Shown here piece after piece: positions 1-7,663 of a DNA stretch of 64,000 nucleotides; the stretch's first letter is position 1; each line of letters starts with the position of its first letter. A program made the position numbers and the translations under genes. Under the pieces are notes generated by a model. That model was not told the DNA's origin, did no database searches, and worked only from the letters and a program-made list of their open reading frames with translations. The stretch covers positions 205,302-269,301 of the forward strand of contig NZ_FTNE01000002.1 of assembly GCF_900156265.1 (NCBI RefSeq), given 5' to 3'. Source of the stretch: Acidiphilium rubrum. GTDB taxonomy: Bacteria; Pseudomonadota; Alphaproteobacteria; Acetobacterales; Acetobacteraceae.

Positions 1-1
1 C

Positions 2-160
2 CGCCACGGCAATGATTCCTGGTTCCTGCCGATCCCAGCCACTTTCGTGCTCGATCGTGACGGGCGCGTTGCCTGGCGGTTCGCCGATGTCGATTTCACG
101 CGCCGCGCCGCGCCAGAACGGATCTTGGCGGCATTACGCCAGTTGGCCGCGCCGGATTAG
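2..160 (+). CDS. Peroxiredoxin-like (AhpC/TSA) protein, C-terminal fragment
   Basis: An open frame enters from the left edge and ends at TAG 158-160. It reads as the end of a thioredoxin-fold peroxiredoxin-like protein: PATFVLDRDGRVAWRFADVD is the typical beta-hairpin that follows the cis-proline, and an ERILAALRQL helix closes it. The catalytic cysteine would lie upstream of the window and cannot be seen. The stop is 4 nt before the GTG start of the LysR gene, so the two are probably co-transcribed. Family assignment rests on about 52 residues; a related AhpC/TSA-domain protein is equally possible. Confidence 0.6.
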   Translation, partial: RHGNDSWFLPIPATFVLDRDGRVAWRFADVDFTRRAAPERILAALRQLAAPD

Positions 161-164
161 CGCC

Positions 165-1043
165 GTGGAACTCACCCAGGTCCGCTATTTCGTCGCGCTC
201 AGCCGCTCGCTGAACTTTACCCGCGCGGCCGAGGCGTGCAACGTCACCCAGCCAGCTTTGACCCGCGCGATCCAGCGGCTCGAGGAGGAACTCGGCGGCC
301 CGCTGCTGTATCGTGAACGCAGCACGACACAGTTGACCGAACTCGGCCGCACCATGCTGCCACATCTCGATGCGATGCTGATGGCTGCGGACAGCGCGGC
401 CGCCCTGGCCGATGCGCGGAGGCGCCAGCCGGTGGCGAGCCTGAAAATCGGCCTCGCACCGGGCATCGGCTGCGCCGCGATCGCCTTTGCGGTGCGCGAA
501 GTCGCCGCAATCCTGCCCGACCTGATGATCCGGCTCGATGAGGCGGCGGCTGCCATGCTGATCGAGTCGATGCTGGCCGACATGCTGGATTGCGCCTTGC
601 TGCCCCAGGATTGCGATCTGCCCGACCGTTTCAACCACTGGCCGCTGTACGATGATCGCGCCGTGGCGGTGCTGCCGGCCTGCCACGCCCTGGCCGACCG
701 CACCACGATCACCGCCGATGATCTGCGCGGCGAGACCCTGCTGCACGGCGAACGCTGCGGCGGCTTCGCTTGCCTGTTCGATGCCACGTGGCAAGGGCAG
801 GCCCGGCTGCGGCGCTGCGACGGCGCGATCGGCCATCTGCTGGACCTGGTCGACGCGGGGCTCGGCCTCGCCCTGCTCTCCGAACGCATCGTCCTGCCTG
901 CACGATTGGTCGCGCTGCCGATTATCGAACCCACGCTGACCCGGCGGGTCCGGCTGGTCGCCATCGCCGGCCGGCCGCAGGGGGCCGCGGTGTCCGGGTT
1001 CGTGAAATTATGCCGTGCCCGGCGCGGTCCGGACGGCCCCTAG
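165..1043 (+). CDS. LysR-family transcriptional regulator
   Basis: A 292-residue DNA-binding regulator. The N-terminal winged helix-turn-helix is clear (ELTQVRYFVALSRSLNFTRA, then CNVTQPALTRAIQRLEEELG), followed by an effector-binding domain of the periplasmic-binding-protein fold. The frame is open back to position 12, but the homology begins at ELTQVRYF, so I take GTG 165 as the start. This avoids an unrelated 51-residue extension and leaves a 4-nt gap to the upstream peroxiredoxin-like gene. LysR regulators next to peroxiredoxins are often redox-responsive (OxyR-like). Here the target is inferred from position only, and no OxyR-type cysteine pair was assigned. Confidence 0.85.
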   Translation: MELTQVRYFVALSRSLNFTRAAEACNVTQPALTRAIQRLEEELGGPLLYRERSTTQLTELGRTMLPHLDAMLMAADSAAALADARRRQPVASLKIGLAPGIGCAAIAFAVREVAAILPDLMIRLDEAAAAMLIESMLADMLDCALLPQDCDLPDRFNHWPLYDDRAVAVLPACHALADRTTITADDLRGETLLHGERCGGFACLFDATWQGQARLRRCDGAIGHLLDLVDAGLGLALLSERIVLPARLVALPIIEPTLTRRVRLVAIAGRPQGAAVSGFVKLCRARRGPDGP

Positions 1044-1136
1044 GGCGTTATGCTTTCAGCTTAACGCTCTAGGGCTGTATTTTGTCGATCGATTTCATGC
1101 GATGATGTTAACGCTGTCGCGTCAACTTAATCGCAT
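1040..1136. terminator. Two stem-loops between convergent genes
   Basis: Stem 1 pairs CTAGGGCGTTA (1040-1050) with TAACGCTCTAG (1062-1072), 11 bp with one G-U, and overlaps the LysR stop codon. Stem 2 pairs ATGCGAT (1097-1103) with ATCGCAT (1130-1136) around an inner GTTAACGC/GCGTCAAC stem with a TGTC loop. Both lie between the convergent LysR gene and rlmN. Neither is followed by a strong U-tract, so they may be a dispersed repeat rather than a classical intrinsic terminator. Confidence 0.45.
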
Positions 1137-1142
1137 ATCGCT

Positions 1143-2303
1143 CTAGCAACCCGCCGCCACGCTCGATTTCAACTGGCCGCAGGCGGCGAGAATATCGCGG
1201 CCGCGCGGTGTGCGCACCGGCGCGGCATAGCCGGCGTTCATCACGATATCGGCGAAGCGGTGGATCGCGTTGCCGCTCGAAGTTTCATAGGTCGACCCCG
1301 GCCATGGATTGAACGGAATCAGGTTCACCTTGGCGGGAATCCCCGCGATCAATCGCACCAGTTCATGCGCGTCGGCCTCGCTGTCATTGATGCCTTTGAG
1401 CATGACGTATTCGAACGTGATGCGTCTGGCGTTCGAGGCGGCGGGATAGCGCCGGCAGGCGGCGATCAGTTCGGCGATATTGTATTTGCGGTTGAGCGGC
1501 ACGATCACGTCGCGCACCTCATCGCGCACGGCGTGCAGCGACACCGCAAGGTTCACGCCGAGTTCCGCACCGCACCGATCCATCATCGGTACCACGCCGG
1601 AGGTCGAAAGCGTGATCCGCCGACGCGACAGGCCGATGCCTTCGCCGTCCATGATGATCTTCATCGCGGCGGCGACGTTCTCGTAATTATACAGCGGCTC
1701 GCCCATGCCCATCAGCACGATGGTCGAGAGCAGGCGCGGCGTTTCGCCTTTCGGGCTCGGCCACTCGCCATAGGCATCGCGCATCGCCATGAACTGGCCG
1801 ACGATTTCGGCCGCGGACAAATTGCGCGTCAGCCGCTGCGTGCCGGTATGGCAGAACCGGCACGACAATGTGCAGCCCACCTGCGATGAAATGCACACGG
1901 CCCCCCGATCCTCGGTGACATCGGGGATATAGACGGTCTCGACCGCCTCGTTATCGCGAAACCGGAACAGCATTTTGCGCGTCTGATCGGTGCTGAGCTG
2001 ATCCGCCGCGACCGATGGCCGGCCGATCACGAAATGCTCCGCGAGTTTTTCACGCAGCGGCTTGGCGATATTCGCCATCGCGGCGAAATCGGTCACCCCC
2101 TGGTGATAGATCCAGTGCCACAATTGCTTGGCGCGAAACGCCGCCTCGCCGATCGAGGCGACCGCCTCGCCAAGCTCTGCGCGTGACAGTCCAACCAGGT
2201 CACGCCGGCCATCCGCCAGCAAGGCCGGCGGCGGCGCGAACAGGGCGGCCTTGGCCAGAATGCGCGTGCGCTCGGCCTCGTCGAGATCGAGCGTGATCGA
2301 CAT
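1143..2303 (-). CDS. rlmN: Dual-specificity RNA methyltransferase RlmN
   Basis: Radical-SAM enzyme that makes 2-methyladenosine at A2503 of 23S rRNA and A37 of some tRNAs, acting in the cytoplasm. At 386 residues it has the usual length. The [4Fe-4S]/SAM motif C-x3-C-x2-C is at Cys144, Cys148 and Cys151. Cys137 and Cys375 (in AACGQL) match the two catalytic cysteines of the E. coli enzyme (C118 and C355). The [19 protein letters not shown] block is diagnostic. It follows the IalB-like gene by 3 nt, so the two are probably one transcript. The TAG stop abuts the convergent palindromes shared with the LysR gene. Confidence 0.97.
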   Translation of the reverse strand: MSITLDLDEAERTRILAKAALFAPPPALLADGRRDLVGLSRAELGEAVASIGEAAFRAKQLWHWIYHQGVTDFAAMANIAKPLREKLAEHFVIGRPSVAADQLSTDQTRKMLFRFRDNEAVETVYIPDVTEDRGAVCISSQVGCTLSCRFCHTGTQRLTRNLSAAEIVGQFMAMRDAYGEWPSPKGETPRLLSTIVLMGMGEPLYNYENVAAAMKIIMDGEGIGLSRRRITLSTSGVVPMMDRCGAELGVNLAVSLHAVRDEVRDVIVPLNRKYNIAELIAACRRYPAASNARRITFEYVMLKGINDSEADAHELVRLIAGIPAKVNLIPFNPWPGSTYETSSGNAIHRFADIVMNAGYAAPVRTPRGRDILAACGQLKSSVAAGC

Positions 2304-2306
2304 GAT

Positions 2307-2840
2307 CTAGCTCTTTTTCGGCGCGGCGCTCGCCGGGCAGGCCTTCTCGATCGCCTTATAGGCGTCGGAGAAGCCATCGAGGCCGAATGTATCGGTCACC
2401 GGCTTGCCTGCCGGCGCGGTCGCGGTTGCCAACACCGAGGAACCGCCGAGAAACGCCTGCGTGGTCGCGGCACCCTTCATGGCGTAGGCCATATTATCCT
2501 TGGTGAAGAACGCCAGCTTGTTGCTGCCGACCGCGAGCGTCACCTTGGCGTCCTTGGTGTAGGTGATGCCCTGGCTGAGCGAGATTTCATCGCGAAACCC
2601 GGTACGCTCGGTCACCGTCAGCATCGCGGGCGTGGCCTTGCTGCCTTTCGGCAACTTGCTGGTGGTGAAGGCGTAACAGGCCCGATCCGCACCGCTGCCA
2701 TAGGTCGCGGCGGTCCAGGATTTGAAGACACCGAGCGGTTTCGGTGCATCGGTGGCGGGAGCGGTCGTGGTCGCGGCGAGCGCGCAGCCGGGGGCGGCCA
2801 GAACCGTCAGGGCGAGGACAAGGGCGGGGGCGTGTTTCAT
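2307..2840 (-). CDS. Invasion-associated locus B (IalB)-like secreted protein
   Basis: A 178-residue exported protein. The chosen ATG gives a classical signal peptide (MKHAPALVLALTVLAAPGCALA); an upstream ATG at 2876 would add 12 Arg-rich residues and spoil it. The mature part has the pattern of the IalB family: a GVFKSWTAATY strand, a cysteine near the start (DRACYAF) and another near the end (EKACPAS), with beta-rich sequence between. IalB-type proteins are common periplasmic or outer-surface proteins of alphaproteobacteria with poorly defined function. It lies directly upstream of rlmN with a 3-nt gap. Confidence 0.75.
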   Translation of the reverse strand: MKHAPALVLALTVLAAPGCALAATTTAPATDAPKPLGVFKSWTAATYGSGADRACYAFTTSKLPKGSKATPAMLTVTERTGFRDEISLSQGITYTKDAKVTLAVGSNKLAFFTKDNMAYAMKGAATTQAFLGGSSVLATATAPAGKPVTDTFGLDGFSDAYKAIEKACPASAAPKKS

Positions 2841-2887
2841 AACAGCTAAAATACGCGCCCCGCCCCGCCGCGACAAGCGTCGCCCGC

Positions 2888-3133
2888 TTATCGGCCGACC
2901 CGAATGCCGAGATCGACCTGCCGGATCGCCGCATTCACCGCCTGCAACGCCGCAACCCGGTGCCCGCCCTTGTTCATCCGCGATACCTGAAGCTGCGACC
3001 GTGCGGCATACAGCGCGTTGCGCGCCGCGAACATATGGCTCTGATACGCCATCGCCACGCCGCCCATCAGACCGCCGGCCATCAGGGTCGCCCCGACAAT
3101 CGCCGCCAGACGCGTCTTGCCCAAATTCATCAT
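2888..3133 (-). CDS. Small helical protein with KGGHR motif, membrane anchored
   Basis: An 81-residue protein with an N-terminal hydrophobic segment (residues 10-30) that can serve as a signal or anchor, then a helical hairpin. The core HMFAARNALYAARSQLQVSR followed by NKGGHRVAALQAVNAAIRQV matches a widespread uncharacterised proteobacterial family with a (D/N)KGGHR turn between two Ala/Leu-rich helices. I cannot assign a function. The ATG pair (MMN) leaves the exact start open by one codon. It lies 47 nt upstream of the IalB-like gene on the same strand. Confidence 0.65.
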   Translation of the reverse strand: MMNLGKTRLAAIVGATLMAGGLMGGVAMAYQSHMFAARNALYAARSQLQVSRMNKGGHRVAALQAVNAAIRQVDLGIRVGR

Positions 3134-3236
3134 CGATCTCCGTTGGTTGTTGAACGCACGGAGATTTTATCGAGCCCGATCATGGCTACGTTCGGGCAAC
3201 GAAGTAACAAAGTGCAAGTACGCCGTCATGGGACGC

Positions 3237-4031
3237 TTAATGCTGACCCCGATAGTGCTGGAACTGAATCGTAACGATCACATTGCGATTGATCTTTTCA
3301 TGCAATGGCGGCGAGGGCTTTCCTCCCAATGGTTGAGTGCTACCGTGAGACACGACCTTCATCAGCGATCGATCAACACCGTGCGCCGCGAGAAAATCCG
3401 CCACCGCCTCAGCCCGCCGAAGGCCGAGTGCACGGTCGAATGCTGCACTCCCGGCCCGATCTGTGTTGCCAGCAATCGAGATCGGCGCAGAATGGTGCTG
3501 TTTGATCCTTCGAACACAATTACTCAAAGTACTTCGCGCAACCTGGCTCAGACTCGAAGAATCCGTCGAAAAAAACACGAGCCAATAGTGCGCCGGTGGC
3601 GATGCGCATCCGCAAGATACGGGAGGCGGCCCGACCGACCCAAAATACAAATAGCCGTTTGCACCATCGGCAAGACGAAAATGAGCAATACCGGATTTTG
3701 CATCGTTATGCAGTCGATCCACGATGATAAACCCTGTCGTCCCGTCGCTACAGTGCAACGGAACGGTGATTTTCACCGGAACCGGATTGAAGTCATAGGG
3801 TCCAGCACAAGCGACGCGACGTGGCCCAGCACCGACCGGCGAAAGTACAAGATGAAGACCAATCCGGTCGCCGAAAATTGAACTTTCGAGGCGGCCAGTG
3901 CCGCCAACATAGCCGGATCGCGGCGACGCCGGATCGATGTGAACGACTTGGGACGCCGCGCAAGCCGATAAAAGAAAGGCGGCAAGAACAAAAATACCCC
4001 AACGTCGTAGAAACAAACGGACCATCAGCAT
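3237..4031 (-). CDS. OmpA-family lipoprotein
   Basis: A 264-residue lipoprotein. A signal peptide ends in the lipobox LLSAC with Cys24 as the lipidated residue. The central part is unassigned. The C-terminal 110 residues carry the OmpA/MotB peptidoglycan-binding fold: SIAGNTDRAGSAAFDRALGL, then LRRAEAVADFLAAHG, SHGSTQP and a closing NRNVIVTI strand. Such proteins tether the outer membrane to peptidoglycan. Codon use is less GC-rich than in neighbouring genes, which hints at a different history. It is divergent from the EexN-like gene across a 131-bp intergenic region where I see no clear site. Confidence 0.8.
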   Translation of the reverse strand: MLMVRLFLRRWGIFVLAAFLLSACAASQVVHIDPASPRSGYVGGTGRLESSIFGDRIGLHLVLSPVGAGPRRVACAGPYDFNPVPVKITVPLHCSDGTTGFIIVDRLHNDAKSGIAHFRLADGANGYLYFGSVGPPPVSCGCASPPAHYWLVFFSTDSSSLSQVARSTLSNCVRRIKQHHSAPISIAGNTDRAGSAAFDRALGLRRAEAVADFLAAHGVDRSLMKVVSHGSTQPLGGKPSPPLHEKINRNVIVTIQFQHYRGQH

Positions 4032-4162
4032 TTCCGCAAATCAGAGGTCAACATTTAGCACGCCTTCACCGTCGCAAAACAAGATCAAACCGCGATGACC
4101 GCCCCTGTCGCCCGAATCGTAACGATTGCGCCGCTGCCACATGAAGTGTTACCGTTAGAACC

Positions 4163-4360
4163 ATGAAACCGCTTGTTTTTATTCTGGCGTTGTTCACGAG
4201 TTTGATCCTGTCCGGCTGCGCCGACAGCACCACCACTTATTACCACAAGCATCCGCATCAATTGATGCGGGAAATCGTCAATTGTGAGAACAATGGCGGC
4301 GCGTTGGCCAACACGCCCCGCTGCCGCAAGGCGCTGGCGATCAACGCCCAATTGTTTTGA
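4163..4360 (+). CDS. EexN-family lipoprotein (entry-exclusion type), orphan
   Basis: A 65-residue lipoprotein. The signal peptide ends at the lipobox LILSGC (Cys19). The mature part has the EexN/TrbK-like pattern: a HPHQLMREIVNC helix, a CENNGGALANTPRC turn and a short Ala-rich end. In plasmid systems EexN-type proteins block conjugative entry. No type IV secretion or conjugation gene is visible near this copy, so it may be a chromosomal relative with a domesticated role or a relic. The end is convergent with the dehydrogenase gene, with 2 nt between the stops. Confidence 0.7.
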   Translation: MKPLVFILALFTSLILSGCADSTTTYYHKHPHQLMREIVNCENNGGALANTPRCRKALAINAQLF

Positions 4361-4362
4361 TA

Positions 4363-5232
4363 TTATTTCGACGCACCCAATCGCGCGATCAGCGACGAAG
4401 TATCCCACCGCCGGCCGCCCATCGCCTGCACATCGGCGTAGAATTGATCGACCAGCGCCGTCACCGGCAGACGCGCTCCGGTCTCCTTCGCTTGTTCCAG
4501 GCAGATGCCCAGATCCTTGCGCATCCAGTCCACCGCAAAACCGAAGTCGAATGTGCCGGAAACCATGGTTTTCCAGCGGTTTTCCATCTGCCAGCTTTGC
4601 GCCGCACCCTTCGAAATCGCGCCGATCACCGCCTCGGGGTCGAGCCCCGCCGCCTGCGCGAAGGCGAGCCCTTCGGCCAATCCCTGCACCGCGCCGGCGA
4701 TGCAGATCTGATTGACCATTTTCGCCAACTGCCCGGCACCGGCCGCGCCGATATGGCTGATATTGGCGCCATAGCACCCGATCACCGGCTTCGCGCGCGC
4801 GAAATCATCAGCACCGCCGCCGATCATCACGGTCAGCCGGCCGTTCTCCGCCCCGGCCTGGCCGCCGGAAACCGGCGCATCCAGCACGCCGAATTTTCCG
4901 TCCGCCGCCGCCGCCAATTCCCGCGCCACGGTCGCCGAAGCGGTAGTGTGATCAATGAACAACGCCCCCGCCGCCATGCCCGCAAACGCGCCATCTGCCC
5001 CGATCGTGACGGAGCGCAGATCGTCATCGTTGCCGACGCAGGCAAACACGAACTCCTGCCCCTCGGCCGCCGCACGCGGCGTCGCCGCCGCCCGCCCACC
5101 GTGCTTGGCCACCCACGCCTCGGCCTTCGCCGCCGAGCGATTATACACCGTCACGTCATGGCCACCGGCGGCCAGATGCCCCGCCATCGGAAATCCCATC
5201 ACGCCGAGGCCGATGAACGCCACTTGAGCCAT
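4363..5232 (-). CDS. NAD(P)-dependent beta-hydroxyacid dehydrogenase (3-hydroxyisobutyrate dehydrogenase type)
   Basis: A 289-residue oxidoreductase of the 3-hydroxyisobutyrate / 2-hydroxy-3-oxopropionate reductase family. Visible features are the Rossmann motif FIGLGVMG (G8-x-G10-x2-G13), the substrate loop LDAPVSGGQAGAENG (residues 118-131) and the catalytic lysine K171 in GQLAKMVNQ, with the helical C-terminal half of the dimeric family. The exact substrate (3-hydroxyisobutyrate, tartronate semialdehyde or another) cannot be fixed from sequence. It follows the OsmC gene by 2 nt, so the pair is probably co-transcribed. Confidence 0.88.
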   Translation of the reverse strand: MAQVAFIGLGVMGFPMAGHLAAGGHDVTVYNRSAAKAEAWVAKHGGRAAATPRAAAEGQEFVFACVGNDDDLRSVTIGADGAFAGMAAGALFIDHTTASATVARELAAAADGKFGVLDAPVSGGQAGAENGRLTVMIGGGADDFARAKPVIGCYGANISHIGAAGAGQLAKMVNQICIAGAVQGLAEGLAFAQAAGLDPEAVIGAISKGAAQSWQMENRWKTMVSGTFDFGFAVDWMRKDLGICLEQAKETGARLPVTALVDQFYADVQAMGGRRWDTSSLIARLGASK

Positions 5233-5234
5233 GT

Positions 5235-5744
5235 CTAAATCCTAGAAGTTAAAGTTTCATGAATATCCGTTGCATCCGCCCGCACAATGCACGGTTCGTG
5301 ATGCACCGGCAGGTTGAGCGAGCGCGCGATGAAGCACATCGCATTGGCATCATGGTGCAATCGAAGTGCCGCCGCCGCATCCGATGTCGCAGCGATCGTC
5401 ACGCGCGGCCGCAGCGTCACGGCAGTAAACTGCCCCGCGCCGGACGCCTCCTCGGTCAAGATCGCTTCGGCATCGTCCTGATAATTCAGCACGACAACAC
5501 CGGCCTCCGCGCACAGATGCAGATACCAGAGTTGATGACACGACGATATCGCCGCCAGCAACAGCAATTCCGGGTTCCACCGTGCCGGATCACCCCGAAA
5601 CGCCGGGTCGGACGACAGCAACAGGTCAGGCCGCCCGGCAGCCCCCACCGCATGATCACGTCCGTAAGCGCGATAGGCGCTGGTGCCGGAACCGGCGTTA
5701 CCAGTCCAGCGCAGGCGGGTGCGATACTGATGCGCCCGGCTCAT
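5235..5744 (-). CDS. OsmC-family protein
   Basis: A 169-residue protein of the OsmC/Ohr fold, thiol-dependent peroxidases that reduce organic hydroperoxides. Two conserved cysteines are present in the right contexts: Cys69 in the first long helix (LAAISSCHQLWYLHL) and Cys137 (NAMCFIARS). Arg/Glu partner residues could not be assigned with confidence. It is upstream of, and nearly touching, the dehydrogenase gene. Its start is 10 nt from the stop of the DUF1674 gene on the same strand, so it may be a read-through member of the ccm transcript. Confidence 0.82.
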   Translation of the reverse strand: MSRAHQYRTRLRWTGNAGSGTSAYRAYGRDHAVGAAGRPDLLLSSDPAFRGDPARWNPELLLLAAISSCHQLWYLHLCAEAGVVVLNYQDDAEAILTEEASGAGQFTAVTLRPRVTIAATSDAAAALRLHHDANAMCFIARSLNLPVHHEPCIVRADATDIHETLTSRI

Positions 5745-5754
5745 CGACGAACGC

Positions 5755-5889
5755 TCAGAAATCCGTGCACCGCCCGTTGCGTTCCCAATCGCCGTACCGC
5801 GTCGGCTCGGGGCCTTTCGGGCCGCCGATCTCCTTGGGCATCGGCTTCGGTTCGGGTTTGGTCTCGGTCGGCTTCGTCGTTTCGGTCAT
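5755..5889 (-). CDS. DUF1674 protein (SDHAF4-like succinate dehydrogenase assembly factor)
   Basis: A 44-residue protein. After a Lys/Pro/Thr-rich stretch it carries the complete DUF1674 signature IGGPKGPEPTRYGDWERNGR, then CTDF at the C-terminus. The mitochondrial homologue SDHAF4 protects flavinylated SdhA during assembly of complex II; the role here is inferred from homology. The ATG overlaps the ccmI stop as ATGA, and the frame upstream has no plausible coding sequence, so this start is well supported. Position at the end of the ccm operon ties two respiratory assembly functions to one transcript. Confidence 0.85.
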   Translation of the reverse strand: MTETTKPTETKPEPKPMPKEIGGPKGPEPTRYGDWERNGRCTDF

Positions 5890-6638
5890 GGTTTTGATGT
5901 GGCATCGCCCTGCGGCGCCGGCAAGGTCACCGCCGCCTCGCGCAGCCGCTGTTCGGCCAGCGAGCGCCACGGCGCATTCGCCGGTGCCTTGTCCAGCGCC
6001 TGATGAAACAGGGTCAGCGCCGTCGGCGTCACATGGCCGGCCGCCTCGGTTTCCGCCTCGGCGGTCTCCGCCGCCAGGGTCGCGTTGAACTTCAACCCCA
6101 ACGCGACGGTCCACGCCTTCGCCGCCGCCGCCAGTTTGTTCTGGCTCACCAGCGCCTGGCCCAGCAGCAGATACCCCTGCCGCGCCTGCTCGGAATGCGG
6201 CGGAATCTGCGATAATTTCTGCTCCAGCTTCGCAATCAGCGCATCATCCTGCGCCCGCGCCGCCGATTGCGCGTGCAGCACCGCCGAATGCGGCTCCGAT
6301 GGCACGAACGGCAAGCCGCCCGGCACGAACAGCGCAACCGCGGCAACCGGAATCGCCACCAGCGTCGCGATCAGCAGACCACGCGCCCGCCCATCCGCCG
6401 CCGGCTCGGGAATCGAATCCGCCACCAGCAGCCGGCGCTGCACCTCGAGCTTCGCACCCTGGAACTCGGCCTCCGGCAGCCGCCCATCCACCCGGTCGCG
6501 CTCGATTTCTTCGAGCTGCGACCGATGCAGCGCCACCGCCGTATCCCGCCGATACCGGATCGTGCCGCGCCGCAGCCACACAACCAACACCGGTGCCACC
6601 GCCACCAGCGACAGCACCGTCATCCATAGCCAGATCAC
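5886..6638 (-). CDS. ccmI: Cytochrome c maturation protein CcmI
   Basis: A 250-residue inner-membrane apocytochrome c chaperone. It has an N-terminal membrane segment (about residues 1-22), a cytoplasmic loop rich in Arg/Glu (HRSQLEEIERDRVDGRLPEAEF is the typical CcmI motif), a second membrane segment (about 88-108) and a short periplasmic TPR-like helical domain. CcmI delivers the CXXCH apocytochrome to the CcmF/H haem-ligation complex. It overlaps ccmH by 4 nt and the DUF1674 gene by 4 nt, both as ATGA, which implies translational coupling. Confidence 0.92.
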   Translation of the reverse strand: MIWLWMTVLSLVAVAPVLVVWLRRGTIRYRRDTAVALHRSQLEEIERDRVDGRLPEAEFQGAKLEVQRRLLVADSIPEPAADGRARGLLIATLVAIPVAAVALFVPGGLPFVPSEPHSAVLHAQSAARAQDDALIAKLEQKLSQIPPHSEQARQGYLLLGQALVSQNKLAAAAKAWTVALGLKFNATLAAETAEAETEAAGHVTPTALTLFHQALDKAPANAPWRSLAEQRLREAAVTLPAPQGDATSKP

Positions 6639-7099
6639 GACAGCAATTCCTTCAGACGATCACGCTCGTCGGGCGAAAGCGGGGGTGCCCCCTGTTGTTT
6701 GCGCCGCCGCGCCAGCAGCAGCACCAGCAGGCCCAACGCCAGCGCGATCACCGGCGAAAACCACAGCAGCCAGGTCAGCGGGATCAACGGCGGCTTCAGC
6801 AGCACAAAAATCCCATAGCGATGCACCATGAAATCGACGATCTGCTGGTTGGTCTCGCCCTTCACCACCCGCCGGCGGATGATGCCGCGAAACTGCTTGG
6901 CAAGCCCGGCCTGTGAATTCTCCACCGTCTCGTTCTGGCACACCAGACACCGCAGCCGATCGCCGATCACCTCGGCGCGCTTTTCCTGCGGAATCGTCAG
7001 CACCACCCCGTCGCGCCGGATCGTGGTCGGCGTATCGGCCGCCGCAATCCCGAGCGCCAGACCCAGCCCGACCAGCGCCATGACCACCAGGCGCTTCAT
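6635..7099 (-). CDS. ccmH: Cytochrome c maturation protein CcmH (apocytochrome thioreductase)
   Basis: A 154-residue periplasm-facing thiol oxidoreductase. A signal sequence/anchor is followed by the redox motif LRCLVCQNETVE (Cys51, Cys54), a three-helix bundle, and a C-terminal membrane helix (about 108-130). It reduces the CXXCH disulfide of apocytochrome c before haem attachment and works with CcmG and CcmF. Overlaps of 4 nt with both ccmG and ccmI show operon coupling. This is the short CcmH form; the TPR half found in E. coli CcmH is the separate CcmI here. Confidence 0.95.
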   Translation of the reverse strand: MKRLVVMALVGLGLALGIAAADTPTTIRRDGVVLTIPQEKRAEVIGDRLRCLVCQNETVENSQAGLAKQFRGIIRRRVVKGETNQQIVDFMVHRYGIFVLLKPPLIPLTWLLWFSPVIALALGLLVLLLARRRKQQGAPPLSPDERDRLKELLS

Positions 7100-7656
7100 G
7101 TCAGCCGCTGCAATGCCGGCTTGAGCTGATCCTCGATGATCTCCGGAAACAACGGCCCGGCGGTATGCCAGCGCACCTCGCCGCCCGGCGCGATCAGGAA
7201 ACTCTCAGGCACGCCATAAACCCCCCAGTTGATCGCAACCCGCCCCTCGGCATCACTCGCGAGCCGCCGGTACGGATCGCCGTTCTTCGCCAGATACAAA
7301 TCGAGCGGCGCTGCCTTGTCCTGATAGGCAATGCCCCAGATATCCAGCCCCGATTTGGCGATCGCATCGAGATACGGCGCCTCTTCGACGCAAGGCACAC
7401 ACCAGGAGGCGAAAAAATTCACCAGCAACGGGCGCTTCTGCCCCATGATCGCCGCCTGATCGAACCCGGCATGCCCGTCATGCCCCGGCAGCGCAAACTC
7501 GGGCACCTTGTGCCCGACCAGCGGATTGTTGAACGCCTGCGGATTATACGTCCCCCGGCCCATCCGCTCCAGCAGCGCGTAGGATGCCACGCCCCCCGCC
7601 GCCACCACGACGAGCGGCAGGCCGAACATCAGCCGTCGGGTCAGCATCGTGGCCAT
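7096..7656 (-). CDS. ccmG: Thiol:disulfide interchange protein CcmG/DsbE
   Basis: A 186-residue membrane-anchored thioredoxin-fold reductant. One N-terminal membrane helix (about 10-29) is followed by the periplasmic domain, with active site WCVPC at Cys86/Cys89 after NFFAS and the cis-Pro region YGVPESFLI. It passes electrons from CcdA/DsbD to CcmH and apocytochrome c. It overlaps ccmH by 4 nt and is 7 nt downstream of ccmF. The length and the WCVPC motif are typical of the family. Confidence 0.94.
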   Translation of the reverse strand: MATMLTRRLMFGLPLVVVAAGGVASYALLERMGRGTYNPQAFNNPLVGHKVPEFALPGHDGHAGFDQAAIMGQKRPLLVNFFASWCVPCVEEAPYLDAIAKSGLDIWGIAYQDKAAPLDLYLAKNGDPYRRLASDAEGRVAINWGVYGVPESFLIAPGGEVRWHTAGPLFPEIIEDQLKPALQRLT

Positions 7657-7663
7657 GACGCTG

